The notes: generated from the letters alone by a model not told the origin. A stretch of 64,000 bases of DNA from Dyadobacter sp. NIV53 (GCF_019711195.1 NZ_CP081299.1:2418001-2482000); one strand, 5' to 3'. Positions 28,221-37,130 are shown, numbered from the stretch's first letter. A program made the numbers and translations.

Positions 28221-29126
28221 ATGAACAGATTACTCATCTATCTATTCTTCCTGAACTCTAGTATTGTTTCTTCTGCTTTTGCTCAGACCCAAAGTAAAAA
28301 ATTTTCTACCGAAGGTGAATTTACCAACAACTGTGAAGGTCCGGCGGTAGATAATGAAGGCAATGTATATGCAGTTAATTTTGCCAGGGATGGTACGGTT
28401 GCGATTATGAACAAAAAAGGCAAGTCAGGATTTTTCTTAACCTTACCAAAAGGAAGTACAGGAAACGGGATCAGGTTTGGTGATAAAAATACCTTTTATA
28501 TTGCTGATTTCACAGGGCATAATGTCCTGAAAGTAGATCTTATTACAAAAGATATTTCGGTTTTTGCGAACGAACCAAAAATGAACCAGCCAAACGACCT
28601 GGCTATCACCGCAAACGGACATATTTTCTGTTCTGACCCCAACTGGAAAGAAAATACCGGCCAGATATGGCACATTACACCAGATGGCAAAACCAGCCTT
28701 GCTGCCGAAAATATGGGAACAACAAACGGTATTGATGTGAGCCCGGATGAAAAAACACTGTATGTCAACGAAAGCGTTCAGCGTAATGTATGGGCATTTG
28801 ATCTTTCACCGGAAGGAAAATTATCAAACAAAAGATTACTTCACAAATTTGAAGATGGCGGAATGGACGGAATGCGCTGCGATATCCATGGCAATTTGTA
28901 CATAGCGAGACATGGAAAGGGTGAAGTAGCCGTGCTTTCTCCAGAAGGAAAAGTAATCCAAACCATACAAACCATTGGCAAAAAAGTCTCTAATATCTGT
29001 TTTGGAGGCAAAAATGGAAAAACCTGCTACATTACTCTTCAGGATCGCGGCTGCCTGGAAAAATTCAACGCCAAAACCGCCGGCCGCGAATGGGCCATGA
29101 TGAAGGCATACGCAAAAGAGAAATAA
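28221..29126 (+). CDS. SMP-30/gluconolactonase-like beta-propeller, exported
   Basis: A 301-residue protein with a signal peptide (LIYLFFLNSSIVSSAFAQ) and a six-bladed propeller of the SMP-30/gluconolactonase/LRE family. Family features include the metal-binding CEGPAVDNEGNVYAVNF start, MNQPNDLAITANGHIFCSDP near the middle, and TNGIDVSPDEKTLYVNES. Relatives hydrolyse sugar lactones using a divalent metal held by Glu, Asn and Asp in these blocks. The substrate is unknown. It is in an operon with the redoxin gene, and its stop codon lies in the first arm of a long palindrome. Confidence 0.88.
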   Translation: MNRLLIYLFFLNSSIVSSAFAQTQSKKFSTEGEFTNNCEGPAVDNEGNVYAVNFARDGTVAIMNKKGKSGFFLTLPKGSTGNGIRFGDKNTFYIADFTGHNVLKVDLITKDISVFANEPKMNQPNDLAITANGHIFCSDPNWKENTGQIWHITPDGKTSLAAENMGTTNGIDVSPDEKTLYVNESVQRNVWAFDLSPEGKLSNKRLLHKFEDGGMDGMRCDIHGNLYIARHGKGEVAVLSPEGKVIQTIQTIGKKVSNICFGGKNGKTCYITLQDRGCLEKFNAKTAGREWAMMKAYAKEK

Positions 29127-29229
29127 TTTAGGTTACACAGAGGGACGCAGAGAAAAAAGGAGAGACACAGAGATTTTTTTTAACTTTCTCTGTGTCTCTC
29201 CTTTCAACTCTGTGTAACCTAAATTATTT
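29121..29229. repeat. Nested long palindrome
   Basis: Outer arms 29121-29142 and 29208-29229 are perfect 22-bp inverted repeats. Inner arms 29157-29172 and 29188-29203 are perfect 16-bp inverted repeats around a T-rich loop. The intervening left segment is 10 nt longer than the right. ACACAGAG occurs twice in the left half, so the element seems built from short repeated words. It contains the stop codon of the SMP-30 gene and may end that transcript. Confidence 0.85.
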
Positions 29230-29258
29230 GGAAAAACAGAATCTCCCCATTAACTTTG
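29227..29258 (+). promoter_or_regulatory. Bacteroidota-type promoter for DUF1361-dgkA
   Basis: TTTG at 29227-29230, then 20 nt, then TAACTTTG at 29251-29258, matches the TTTG / TAnnTTTG promoter consensus of the phylum. It is 28 nt before the ATG of the DUF1361 gene. The TTTG overlaps the end of the palindrome's outer arm. Confidence 0.6.
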
Positions 29259-29286
29259 CAACTCAAAGTACTTTAAACTACCTGTT

Positions 29287-29973
29287 ATGCTATTAAGAAA
29301 ACTGACTTCTTATCTTCAAAGCAATCAAAAAGTCGCGCTCTTAGCAATTACATCAGCCTTAGCGATGGCTTTACTAACATTCAGAGTATTGGCAACACAA
29401 AACATGGGGTTCGTTTTTCTTACCTGGAATTTATTCCTGGCCTGGATTCCATTGGTTTTTGCAAAATGGGTTTTGGAAAAAGAAAATCTGCGGCCATCTT
29501 CCCTCTGGCTTCTTATAGTTTATTTCACTGTATGGCTTTTATTTTTTCCCAATGCTCCCTATATCATAACTGATTTAAAACATCTTCGCTCGGTACCAGA
29601 AGAAATGCTTTGGTATGATGCTATGATGATCTTTACGTTTGCAGTTTCAGGTTTTCTGACCGGACTTTATTCTATCCGTATTGTTCATCGTATAATTGCC
29701 AGACGGAGCAATCAGCAACTGGCCTGGTTTACAATTGCCGGCTCTATGTTTTTGAGCGGTTTTGGTGTTTTTCTGGGAAGATATGGCAGATGGAACAGCT
29801 GGGACGTAATTACCCAGCCAGATGCTTTATTAAAAGGTATTTTTAGTAGTATGCAGGATCCGCTGGCTATCAAACATACTTTCGTATTTTCGTTCGTGCT
29901 GATGTTATTGTATTTTGCATTCCATTTTTTCGCTGAACTAAAACAACATGAATCGTCCCGTAAATATTCGTAA
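29287..29973 (+). CDS. DUF1361 family membrane protein
   Basis: A 228-residue polytopic inner-membrane protein with about six helices. The loop FLTWNLFLAWIPLVFAKWVL and the segments FFPNAPYIITDLKHL and GRYGRWNSWDVITQPDALL are typical of DUF1361. No biochemical function is known to me for the family. The last 26 nt overlap the start of dgkA in another frame, which implies translational coupling. The promoter just upstream is a good TTTG-N20-TAACTTTG match. Confidence 0.9.
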   Translation: MLLRKLTSYLQSNQKVALLAITSALAMALLTFRVLATQNMGFVFLTWNLFLAWIPLVFAKWVLEKENLRPSSLWLLIVYFTVWLLFFPNAPYIITDLKHLRSVPEEMLWYDAMMIFTFAVSGFLTGLYSIRIVHRIIARRSNQQLAWFTIAGSMFLSGFGVFLGRYGRWNSWDVITQPDALLKGIFSSMQDPLAIKHTFVFSFVLMLLYFAFHFFAELKQHESSRKYS

Positions 29974-30328
29974 AGCAATACGCAGTTTTCGTTATGCCGG
30001 AATGGGTATTTACAGTTTGTTTCGCTACGAAAATAACGCCAGAATACACCTCATTGCTTGCGTTCTGGTTTTAATTGCGGGAATATCACTGCAAATTTCT
30101 CCCACTGAGTGGTGTACAATTGTTATTCTTATTGGCCTGGTCTGGTCGGCAGAAGCTATTAACACTGCCATTGAAAAACTGGCAGATGTAGTTTCTCCTG
30201 ATTATCACAGGGCGATCAAAGACGTAAAAGACCTTGCAGCAGCGGGCGTATTAATACTGGCAGTTTCCTCAGTAATCGTTGGGGGTATTATTTTTATACC
30301 AAAGATTATTTTTCTTTTAGGCATTTGA
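29948..30328 (+). CDS. dgkA: Diacylglycerol/undecaprenol kinase family protein
   Basis: A 126-residue, three-helix membrane kinase of the DgkA family. The N-terminal amphipathic helix has RKAIRSFRYAGMGIYSLFRY and ENNARIHL. The catalytic signature is WSAEAINTAIEKLADVVSP, in which the second Glu binds metal-ATP, followed by KDVKDLAAAGVLILA. Gram-positive DgkA homologues phosphorylate undecaprenol; E. coli DgkA uses diacylglycerol. Which lipid is used here is unknown. It overlaps the upstream DUF1361 gene by 26 nt. Confidence 0.92.
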   Translation: MNRPVNIRKAIRSFRYAGMGIYSLFRYENNARIHLIACVLVLIAGISLQISPTEWCTIVILIGLVWSAEAINTAIEKLADVVSPDYHRAIKDVKDLAAAGVLILAVSSVIVGGIIFIPKIIFLLGI

Positions 30329-30417
30329 TAATGATAGTGATATTATTTCAAACAACCCTTTCTACTTAGCAGATCCACATCTTAACCGAATTAACCTCAT
30401 ATTACGAATTTTACAAT

Positions 30418-31536
30418 ATGGCATCAAACCAGGACTCTCTACATACTTTGAATGAAATTCGCGACTTAATGGAGCGATCATCCAAATTTTTGTCTTTAAG
30501 CGGATTAAGCGGAGTTTTTGCCGGGATCTTTGCGTTAATTGGTGCAACTGCCGCCTATATTCGTTTTAAAACCGATTATTATTCAGATATTTTACAACCT
30601 CTTGTAAATTATGATTCGTACACAAAACGGGATGTAATTTTATTCCTTTTTCTGGATGGGCTTGCAGTTTTGTTTCTTTCTCTTGCCGTAGGAATATTCT
30701 TTACAGTTAGAAAAGGGCAAAAAAGAGGGCTTACAGTATGGAACGGGAGCTCAAAAAGACTGCTGATCAGCATGTTGATCCCTTTGGGAACAGGCGGAAT
30801 ATTCTGCCTGGCTATGCTGAACTACGGATACATATGGCTGGTTTTCCCTGCTACACTGCTATTTTATGGGCTGGCATTGATAAGTGCCAGCAAGTTTACT
30901 TATCCTGAGGTGTTTAATCTGGGTATTTCAGAAATCATCATTGGCTGTATCGCACTGTTTCTTACCGGTTATTCTTTGGTATTCTGGGGAATTGGCTTTG
31001 GTGTTTTACACATTATTTATGGTTTAACCATGTATAACAAGTATGATCGCAAAAAACTTACTTCCAATAAAAGTGCAACCCGTGGCGGTTTAGGGATTTT
31101 ATTCCTGGTGCTGATAAGCTTTTCGGATGGCAACGCCCAGTTTGCAACTGATACCACCCGCAGCCCGGCACGTAAATGGTATGATAAAGAAACTATTTAC
31201 TTACAGGGAGGAAATAATTTTGTAAAAAATAACATGATTTATAGTGGCAGGAAAGCGCTGTTCAACGAATTTTCGATATCACCGGGAGGTTTGCAATTGT
31301 ATTTAAAATCCAGAAAAAACCGGAATATTGCTTTGGCTATTTCTCTTATTGGGTCAGCGGGGTCAATTATTTCTCTGGTTTCCGGTAATCGGGATCACTT
31401 AAAAACGTTCTTTTGGGTTTCATTAGGAACCGGGATTGCTGCTTCGGTAATTACAATGCAGGCAAACAACCAACGCGATCAGGCAGTATGGCTCAGAAAT
31501 CGTGACGCACTTATTTTCATGGAAGCCAATAAATAA
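30418..31536 (+). CDS. Membrane protein with secreted-like C-terminal extension
   Basis: A 372-residue protein of unknown function. Residues 1-210 hold a soluble start (LNEIRDLMERSSKFLSLSGL) and about six transmembrane helices. At residues 217-240 a sequence resembling a signal peptide (GGLGILFLVLISFSDGNAQ) appears internally, followed by a 75-residue hydrophilic part (YLQGGNNFVKNNMIYSGRKA) and two more hydrophobic segments. It reads like two proteins joined: a membrane protein usually paired with a winged-helix regulator, and a secreted protein. A poly-A run at the junction (about 31050) leaves open a sequencing or frameshift origin of the fusion. The regulator gene follows 34 nt later. Confidence 0.7.
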   Translation: MASNQDSLHTLNEIRDLMERSSKFLSLSGLSGVFAGIFALIGATAAYIRFKTDYYSDILQPLVNYDSYTKRDVILFLFLDGLAVLFLSLAVGIFFTVRKGQKRGLTVWNGSSKRLLISMLIPLGTGGIFCLAMLNYGYIWLVFPATLLFYGLALISASKFTYPEVFNLGISEIIIGCIALFLTGYSLVFWGIGFGVLHIIYGLTMYNKYDRKKLTSNKSATRGGLGILFLVLISFSDGNAQFATDTTRSPARKWYDKETIYLQGGNNFVKNNMIYSGRKALFNEFSISPGGLQLYLKSRKNRNIALAISLIGSAGSIISLVSGNRDHLKTFFWVSLGTGIAASVITMQANNQRDQAVWLRNRDALIFMEANK

Positions 31537-31570
31537 TAGCATATTGGAACTTCATAACAATCACGATTGA

Positions 31571-31867
31571 ATGGAATGGTTAGAAAAATTTAATAAGGTT
31601 TTGGAAAGTAAGATCAGGCTTGGTCTTATGTCTGTGCTGGTTGTGAACGATTCATTAAGCTTTAATGAGCTCAAAGAATTGTTACAGCTCACTGACGGAA
31701 ATCTGGCCTCTCACTTACGTGCACTGGAAGAAACCGGATACATTGAAGTTCAGAAACAATTCATGGGACGGAAACCGCATACAACTTACAAATCAACTGA
31801 AACCGGCCAAAAAGCATTTTCTGATCACTTACAGGTTCTGGAAAATATGATTCGGCAGAATTTGTAA
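31571..31867 (+). CDS. Winged-helix transcriptional regulator
   Basis: A 98-residue single-domain regulator. It has the winged-helix arrangement LRLGLMSVL..DSLSFNELKELLQLTDGNLASHLRALEETGYI, with the recognition helix in GNLASHLRAL and a wing at VQKQFMGRKPHTTYKST. It resembles the small HTH_27/ArsR-like regulators without metal-binding cysteines. It follows the membrane protein gene by 34 nt and is probably in one operon with it, perhaps autoregulating it. No ligand domain is present. A convergent DUF2911 gene lies beyond the terminator. Confidence 0.85.
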   Translation: MEWLEKFNKVLESKIRLGLMSVLVVNDSLSFNELKELLQLTDGNLASHLRALEETGYIEVQKQFMGRKPHTTYKSTETGQKAFSDHLQVLENMIRQNL

Positions 31868-31924
31868 AAATTGGGAGGAAGGAAAGGGTTAACGGAGGAA
31901 AGGTTAACAGTGAATGGAGAAAAG

Positions 31925-31974
31925 GAAAACGGACGCTGGCGGGTTCATTGCTAAACCTTTTGGCGTCCGTTTTC
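31925..31974. terminator. Bidirectional hairpin between regulator and DUF2911 gene
   Basis: Perfect 12-bp arms 31925-31936 (GAAAACGGACGC) and 31963-31974 (GCGTCCGTTTTC), separated by 26 nt that can fold further. It serves two convergent genes. Confidence 0.7.
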
Positions 31975-31997
31975 ATATCAAAGAAAGCTTTTTACTT

Positions 31998-32510
31998 TTA
32001 GAACTTTACAGGAACTGAGAATCCTGATTTGCCCCATTGAAAATCAATTGCGTTGTCTTTTACCCAAAAGGTTAACTTTTCTTCTGCAGAAGGTAAAGTT
32101 TTTGCAGGAACATTTACTTTCAAAACATCCTTCCCTTTAATTTCTTCATATTTGTAAGCACCCCACTGGCCCAATTCACTGTTAAGAATGATAGTCCATT
32201 CTTTCTCATTTGGTGTTGCGAAGAAATTATAAGTACCCGCTTTTACTGGTTTCCCTGCAAAAGTACCATCCTTTTTGAATGTGATCGTAGTAGCACTGTC
32301 TGCACCAATACGCCATACTTTTCCATATTTTTCAAGGCTTTTGCTACTTGCATCTCCAAACAGAACACGGCCTTTCATGGAAGGCTGTCCGTATGCAATA
32401 GTAATGTTTTTACCCTGGGCAGTAACTCTTGGGCTAATTGGTTTTTCCTGTGCAGAAACTGCTGATAAACCAACAAATGTCAGGAATAAGGCTAATAATG
32501 TGATTTTCAT
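31998..32510 (-). CDS. DUF2911 family exported protein
   Basis: A 170-residue protein with a signal peptide (MKITLLALFLTFVGLSAVSAQ) and a single DUF2911 domain. Diagnostic pieces are ISPRVTAQGKNITIAYGQPS, GRVLFG, KYGKVWRIGADSATTITF, GTYNFFATPNEKEWTIILN and LGQWGAYKY. The family is common in Bacteroidota periplasm or outer surface and has no established function. Length is at the short end, representing the single domain without a TPR tail. Monocistronic. Confidence 0.92.
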   Translation of the reverse strand: MKITLLALFLTFVGLSAVSAQEKPISPRVTAQGKNITIAYGQPSMKGRVLFGDASSKSLEKYGKVWRIGADSATTITFKKDGTFAGKPVKAGTYNFFATPNEKEWTIILNSELGQWGAYKYEEIKGKDVLKVNVPAKTLPSAEEKLTFWVKDNAIDFQWGKSGFSVPVKF

Positions 32511-32627
32511 AAAAAATTAAGAATTAATGTAATTCGTTTAGGTGATTTAAAATTTTACATTTAACGAAATACGCTATTCAAAAGTTGTTAACCAAGTAGT
32601 TTAGCTCAAATTTTGTACTTTTGAAAA

Positions 32628-34748
32628 ATGAGTAATGAAGGTCAACAACCTGTTCGTAATAATTTTTTCGATACCAAAATCGAGTTCCTTAAAGGCGTAG
32701 GATCTCAGAAAGCTGCATTGTTAAATCTGGAATTAAGTATTTTCAACTACGGAGATTTAATTCAGCACTACCCTTTCCGCCATGAAGACCGTACAATTTT
32801 CTATCAAATCAAAGATCTGAATGAGCAGCTTCCGGCTGCACAGATAAAAGGCCGTTTGCGGGAATGGTCTGTTGTTGGGGAAGGCACTAAAAAAAGACTG
32901 GTTGCCCATTTTACAGATGGTTCCGGAATATTGGAACTCGTCTGGTTTCAGGGAATTACATGGATCGAAAAAAATCTCCGCCCAAATACCGAATATATAG
33001 TCTACGGTAAGCCGGTTGCATTTGGTGGAAGATGGAGCATTACGCATCCTGAAATTGAACTTATGACTGCCGAAAACGCGCATGGCGGATATTGGCAGCC
33101 TGTGTATTCATTGACTGAAAAATTGCGCAGAAGATATATTGACAGCAAAGTACTGAGTAAAATCATACGTAATCTGCTTGAAATTTCACGTGCGCATATC
33201 CACGAGACTTTGCCGGATAACCTGGTTCAGAAATATCGCATGATTTCAAAAGCTGATGCAGTCTGGAATTTTCATATTCCGCAAAGTCATGCATGGCTGC
33301 ATCAGGCGCAACGCAGACTGAAATTTGAAGAGCTTTTTTATAACCAGTTCCGCCTGTTAAAAAACAAGCTTTTACACAAAACAGAGTTCCCCGGAATGGT
33401 ATTTAACAGTACCACACTTGTAAAGGAATTTTACGAACATCATTTACCGTTCAAACTGACCAACTCCCAGGTCAAAGTACTTCATGAAATACACGAAGAC
33501 CTGAAAAAAGGAAAGCAAATGAACAGGCTACTGCATGGTGATGTAGGTTCAGGAAAAACGATCGTGGCATTCATTACCATGCTTTTTGCATTGAGTAACG
33601 GGGCACAAGCCTGTCTGATGGCTCCCACCGAAATCCTGGCCGATCAACATTATCAGGGATTGAAAAAGTTTGCAGATTCTCTTGGTGTTCATATTGGCAA
33701 GCTCACTGGCTCAACCAAGAAAAAAGATCGGGATATCCTTCATCAGGAACTGCGCGATGGTTCCATGCAGATCATTGTAGGTACGCATGCATTGATAGAA
33801 GATGTGGTTCAGTTTCAAAATCTTGGACTTTGTATAATAGACGAACAGCACCGTTTTGGCGTAGCGCAGCGTTCCCGTTTATGGGCCAAAAATGACCGCA
33901 TCAGTCCGCATATCTTAGTCATGACTGCTACACCTATTCCCCGGACTTTGGCCATGACACTTTATGGAGACCTGGATATTTCGGCTATTACAGAACTCCC
34001 GGCCGGACGTAAACCTATCAAAACGGTTCACAGATTTGACGCAAACAGGCTTTCCGTTTTTGGATTTTTGAGGGATGAAATTGCCAAAGGAAGACAGATA
34101 TACATGGTATATCCACTGATTGAAGAATCAGAAAAGATGGATTTAAAAGATCTGATGGATGGATTTGAAAGTGTTTCCAGATCCTTTCCCGATGTCCCGA
34201 TCAGTATTCTGCATGGCAAAATGAAACCAAAAGATAAGGATTTTGAAATGGCCAGATTTGTAAAGGGTGAAACCAAAATTATGGTGGCTACAACTGTAAT
34301 TGAAGTAGGTGTAAATGTACCAAATGCATCCGTAATGGTTATTGAAAATGCAGAACGGTTTGGTTTATCCCAATTACACCAGCTTCGCGGACGAGTCGGG
34401 CGTGGAGCTGAGCAATCTTACTGTATTCTAATGACCGATTATAAAATCAGCAAAGATACCAGATTGCGTATAGATACACTTTGCCGGACAAACGATGGTT
34501 TTGAAATTGCGGAAGTTGATCTTCAGCTACGTGGGCCGGGTGATATTACAGGTACACAACAAAGCGGCCTAATGGATCTTCTGGTAGCAAATCTGGCGCA
34601 GGATGGTGAAATTTTAAAAGTAGCCAGATCCTCAGCCGAAGCGATATTGGAAACAGATCCTGACTTGCTCAATCCTGAAAACTTTCCGATACGATCTCAT
34701 TTGAGTAATATTCGGAAGGAAGAAACAAACTGGAGCAGGATTGGATGA
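32628..34748 (+). CDS. recG: ATP-dependent DNA helicase RecG
   Basis: A 706-residue RecG that regresses stalled replication forks and branch-migrates Holliday junctions. An N-terminal OB-type wedge domain (about residues 60-165, IKGRLREWSVVGEGTKKRLV) precedes the helicase core. Walker A is HGDVGSGKTIVA, the Walker B box is DEQH (CIIDEQHRFGVAQR), then VMTATPIPRTLAMTLYGDLD and the C-terminal half with TTVIEVGVNVPNASVMVIEN and QLRGRVGRG. The TRG-like helical hairpin is near GDITGTQQSGL. Length is normal. TACTTTTG at 32616-32623 sits only 4 nt before the ATG, so if it is the -7 box the mRNA would be nearly leaderless. Confidence 0.96.
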   Translation: MSNEGQQPVRNNFFDTKIEFLKGVGSQKAALLNLELSIFNYGDLIQHYPFRHEDRTIFYQIKDLNEQLPAAQIKGRLREWSVVGEGTKKRLVAHFTDGSGILELVWFQGITWIEKNLRPNTEYIVYGKPVAFGGRWSITHPEIELMTAENAHGGYWQPVYSLTEKLRRRYIDSKVLSKIIRNLLEISRAHIHETLPDNLVQKYRMISKADAVWNFHIPQSHAWLHQAQRRLKFEELFYNQFRLLKNKLLHKTEFPGMVFNSTTLVKEFYEHHLPFKLTNSQVKVLHEIHEDLKKGKQMNRLLHGDVGSGKTIVAFITMLFALSNGAQACLMAPTEILADQHYQGLKKFADSLGVHIGKLTGSTKKKDRDILHQELRDGSMQIIVGTHALIEDVVQFQNLGLCIIDEQHRFGVAQRSRLWAKNDRISPHILVMTATPIPRTLAMTLYGDLDISAITELPAGRKPIKTVHRFDANRLSVFGFLRDEIAKGRQIYMVYPLIEESEKMDLKDLMDGFESVSRSFPDVPISILHGKMKPKDKDFEMARFVKGETKIMVATTVIEVGVNVPNASVMVIENAERFGLSQLHQLRGRVGRGAEQSYCILMTDYKISKDTRLRIDTLCRTNDGFEIAEVDLQLRGPGDITGTQQSGLMDLLVANLAQDGEILKVARSSAEAILETDPDLLNPENFPIRSHLSNIRKEETNWSRIG

Positions 34749-34916
34749 TTATTAAGTTTATGAGTTTTAAAGTTTATGAGTTTTTTTTTAGTTTAAAGTT
34801 TATGAGTTTAGAGTTTAAAGTGGCCGATAACCTTAAACTCATAAACTCTTAACTGTTTAACTCTAAACTCTTTAACTCTAAACTCATAAACTCTTTAACT
34901 CTAAACTCATTAACTC
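34749..34916. repeat. AT-rich repeat cluster between recG and the FGGY kinase
   Basis: The gap is built from variants of TTTATGAGTTTAAAG and its complement. A perfect 22-bp direct repeat occurs at 34866-34887 and 34889-34910 (period 23). The left half (for example 34801-34820) is inverted relative to it, with one-base indels, so the whole can fold as a large hairpin. The right end reaches the stop codon of the kinase gene. Confidence 0.75.
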
Positions 34917-36256
34917 ACTACTATTTCCCGTACATCGTCAGCAAATTCGAAAGTTTGCGGACGTGTAACATGTAATGCAGCTCCTAATGACGTTGCGTAC
35001 GGCAGGTCGGTTGCAAAAACGGCATGATTTGGGAAATTCATTGCTATCAGTTTGACAAAAATTTCATTTCTTGAAAATCCTCCATCAATGTAAATGTTCT
35101 GTACATCATTAATTCCAACAAGCTGTAATGAAACAGACAGCATATCTGTAAGTCCCTTTAACAAATGATGATAAGCTGCATCGGCAGATGAAAAAGCACT
35201 TACCTGCCATTCCTGCGTATTTGCTTCCGGAAATGGCCCGTTCCCAGTCATACATGCTGAATAAAAACGAGGCGTGTCGGCTTTTAAAATTTCGGCATTA
35301 AACTGTACCTTTTTGTAAAAATCCGGTTCAATCCTGAAATATTCTGCGATACGCGCTACCTGGAAATCGTGTTCGCGGCCAAGGAATAACCGTGATGCTG
35401 TAACACCGCTACCTTCCGGTGTCAGATAATTCATGCAATCCCTTTCCAGCTGATAATAAGTCATTGGTTTGGATGCAAAAGAATTAAAGTTAATACACCA
35501 TGTACCGGTAGATAACAATACGAACGGTTTTTTCACAGCCATTCTGTAAGGAATCAGCGCGGCAGAACTATCATGCAACCCAAATCCCGACTGAATTCCC
35601 TTATCGCCATGACGGTAGATAAATGATGAAGAAGCCAGTACAGGAGCTAATTTTTTATGAATCCCTTCAGCTTTAACCCACTCGTGGTAATCCCACATTT
35701 CGAAGCTCCACAATGCAGTGTGGCAACCAAGCGAAGTGTAGTCACTTACCTTGCGATTGGTAAGCAGATAAAGGATATATTGGGGTAAATGTAATGTTGA
35801 AACAATATCCTTATAAATATCCGGCTTTGTATGTTTGAGCCAGTACATCTGCATGCCCGAATTGAGCATGCCCATGGCAGGCGAACCAGTCTGAAGAGCG
35901 AGGCGGGTCGGATCACCATAGGTATCATAAAATTGTCTTAACAATGCCTCCGGAAAAGGTTTCAGATAAGAATACAATGGCGTAAGCGGCTTATTATCAG
36001 CACCCAGATGTACCAGACTTGCTCCATATGCGGCTACATTAACAGCCTTGATATCATATTTGGGATTATCGAGCAGATCGATCCAGCGCTCTTTAACCCA
36101 CTTTGTAAGCAGTTCTATATCTTCTGTCGGAAAGCCATCCTCATCCATTGTTTCAGGAAGTGATTCTGAGAATTCTTCTATAACCTGATACTTTTCATCA
36201 AAAAGTACATACTTTTTATTGGTCCTGCCAATATCAAAAACTGCCGTTACTTTCAT
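34910..36256 (-). CDS. FGGY-family carbohydrate kinase
   Basis: A 448-residue sugar kinase of the FGGY family, nearest in look to rhamnulokinase or L-fuculokinase. The N-terminal phosphate loop is VTAVFDIGRTNKKYVLFDE, the second ATPase strand region gives NVAAYGASLVHLG, and the C-terminal domain holds VLLSTGTWCINFN and the adenosine-binding IYIDGGFSRNEIFVKLIAMN. It phosphorylates a ketose or related sugar before aldol cleavage. The exact sugar cannot be read from sequence, and no isomerase or aldolase is next to it. The start is MKVTAVFDIG. The last codon lies in the AT-rich repeat cluster. Confidence 0.88.
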   Translation of the reverse strand: MKVTAVFDIGRTNKKYVLFDEKYQVIEEFSESLPETMDEDGFPTEDIELLTKWVKERWIDLLDNPKYDIKAVNVAAYGASLVHLGADNKPLTPLYSYLKPFPEALLRQFYDTYGDPTRLALQTGSPAMGMLNSGMQMYWLKHTKPDIYKDIVSTLHLPQYILYLLTNRKVSDYTSLGCHTALWSFEMWDYHEWVKAEGIHKKLAPVLASSSFIYRHGDKGIQSGFGLHDSSAALIPYRMAVKKPFVLLSTGTWCINFNSFASKPMTYYQLERDCMNYLTPEGSGVTASRLFLGREHDFQVARIAEYFRIEPDFYKKVQFNAEILKADTPRFYSACMTGNGPFPEANTQEWQVSAFSSADAAYHHLLKGLTDMLSVSLQLVGINDVQNIYIDGGFSRNEIFVKLIAMNFPNHAVFATDLPYATSLGAALHVTRPQTFEFADDVREIVVS

Positions 36257-36389
36257 TATTTGAATGCTAAACCACTTTTTTTAATTCCCAAATATATTTT
36301 TCGGTTAATATAGTGACTTTACTTTAAAACCTTTACCCCTAACGTTACTTTTTCCAATTCCCGGTGACAGAATTATTGGTTTAATCTCA

Positions 36390-37085
36390 TTAGGCAGTTT
36401 TTTGTAAAATCGGCTTAAAAACCTGTATCCAGCGCCTGTATCCCTCATCATTCATGTGCAGGCTATCGCTCACAAATATGCTTCCATCCGGTCTCCCGTT
36501 TTTCAGCATTACCGGCCACACATCAATATAATGATGTTTTTTGTCAGTTTTTATGTAATCCTGAATGAGCATATTTGCTTTAATTACATCATCTTTTTTA
36601 TCCCAGCGAGATGGAGAAGGTTTTAAGGAAACGCCATATAAAGCAACATCAGGATCACTTTTCCTGATCAGTTTGACGAGTGTTACATACGCATCCCGAA
36701 CCTGCTCCGGTGTTTTTTTCTTTTCTCCGAACATATCATTTTCACAATATATGACAACCGTTTTGGGATGATATTTCAGAATCGTACGGTCAGCATAATA
36801 GATTACTTCCGGAAGTGTAGAACCTCCAAATCCGCGGTTTATGATGGGTAACGGTGCCAGGTCGGTAGCGGCAGACTGCCATTTGGTAAATGATGAACTT
36901 CCGGCAAAGACAATTCCACCGGCAGCCGGCATTTTTTCGGCATCTTTTTTCTCAAATTCCAGAATAGTTTTTTCTGAGCGGTCTAAGGCATAATCCGGCA
37001 CCCACGGTAAGTCAGTCGTAGTGGAAACGGGTTTATGACAGGAAGTAAAAATTAATACAAAAAGAACTAAAAAATACTTTTTCAT
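36390..37085 (-). CDS. SGNH/GDSL-type esterase lipoprotein
   Basis: A 231-residue exported hydrolase. Its lipoprotein signal is MKKYFLVLFVLIFTSC. The SGNH blocks are in order: block I FAGSSSFTKW (nucleophile Ser), block II NRGFGGST, block III VIYCENDM (Asn), block V SDSLHMNDEGY (Asp/His). Such enzymes deacetylate or de-esterify sugars or lipids. ATG 37085 is preferred over the upstream GTG at 37091. It precedes the FGGY kinase on the minus strand with a 133-nt gap. Its natural substrate is unknown. Confidence 0.9.
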   Translation of the reverse strand: MKKYFLVLFVLIFTSCHKPVSTTTDLPWVPDYALDRSEKTILEFEKKDAEKMPAAGGIVFAGSSSFTKWQSAATDLAPLPIINRGFGGSTLPEVIYYADRTILKYHPKTVVIYCENDMFGEKKKTPEQVRDAYVTLVKLIRKSDPDVALYGVSLKPSPSRWDKKDDVIKANMLIQDYIKTDKKHHYIDVWPVMLKNGRPDGSIFVSDSLHMNDEGYRRWIQVFKPILQKTA

Positions 37086-37093
37086 TTGCACGC

Positions 37094-37130
37094 AAACAGT
37101 GGATATACCAAGAAGGCAAATCCACTGTTT
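37094..37130 (+). terminator. Hairpin with T-tract on the plus strand, antisense to flanking genes
   Basis: A perfect 10-bp stem, arms 37094-37103 (AAACAGTGGA) and 37121-37130 (TCCACTGTTT), followed by a T run on the plus strand. Both flanking genes are on the minus strand, so the terminator orientation faces antisense transcription. Reading from the minus strand the T-tract is short, so it would be weak there. Confidence 0.45.

Noticed and set aside
29121..29229. Ends of an insertion sequence
   Set aside because: There is no transposase between or beside the arms and only 65 nt separate the outer arms.
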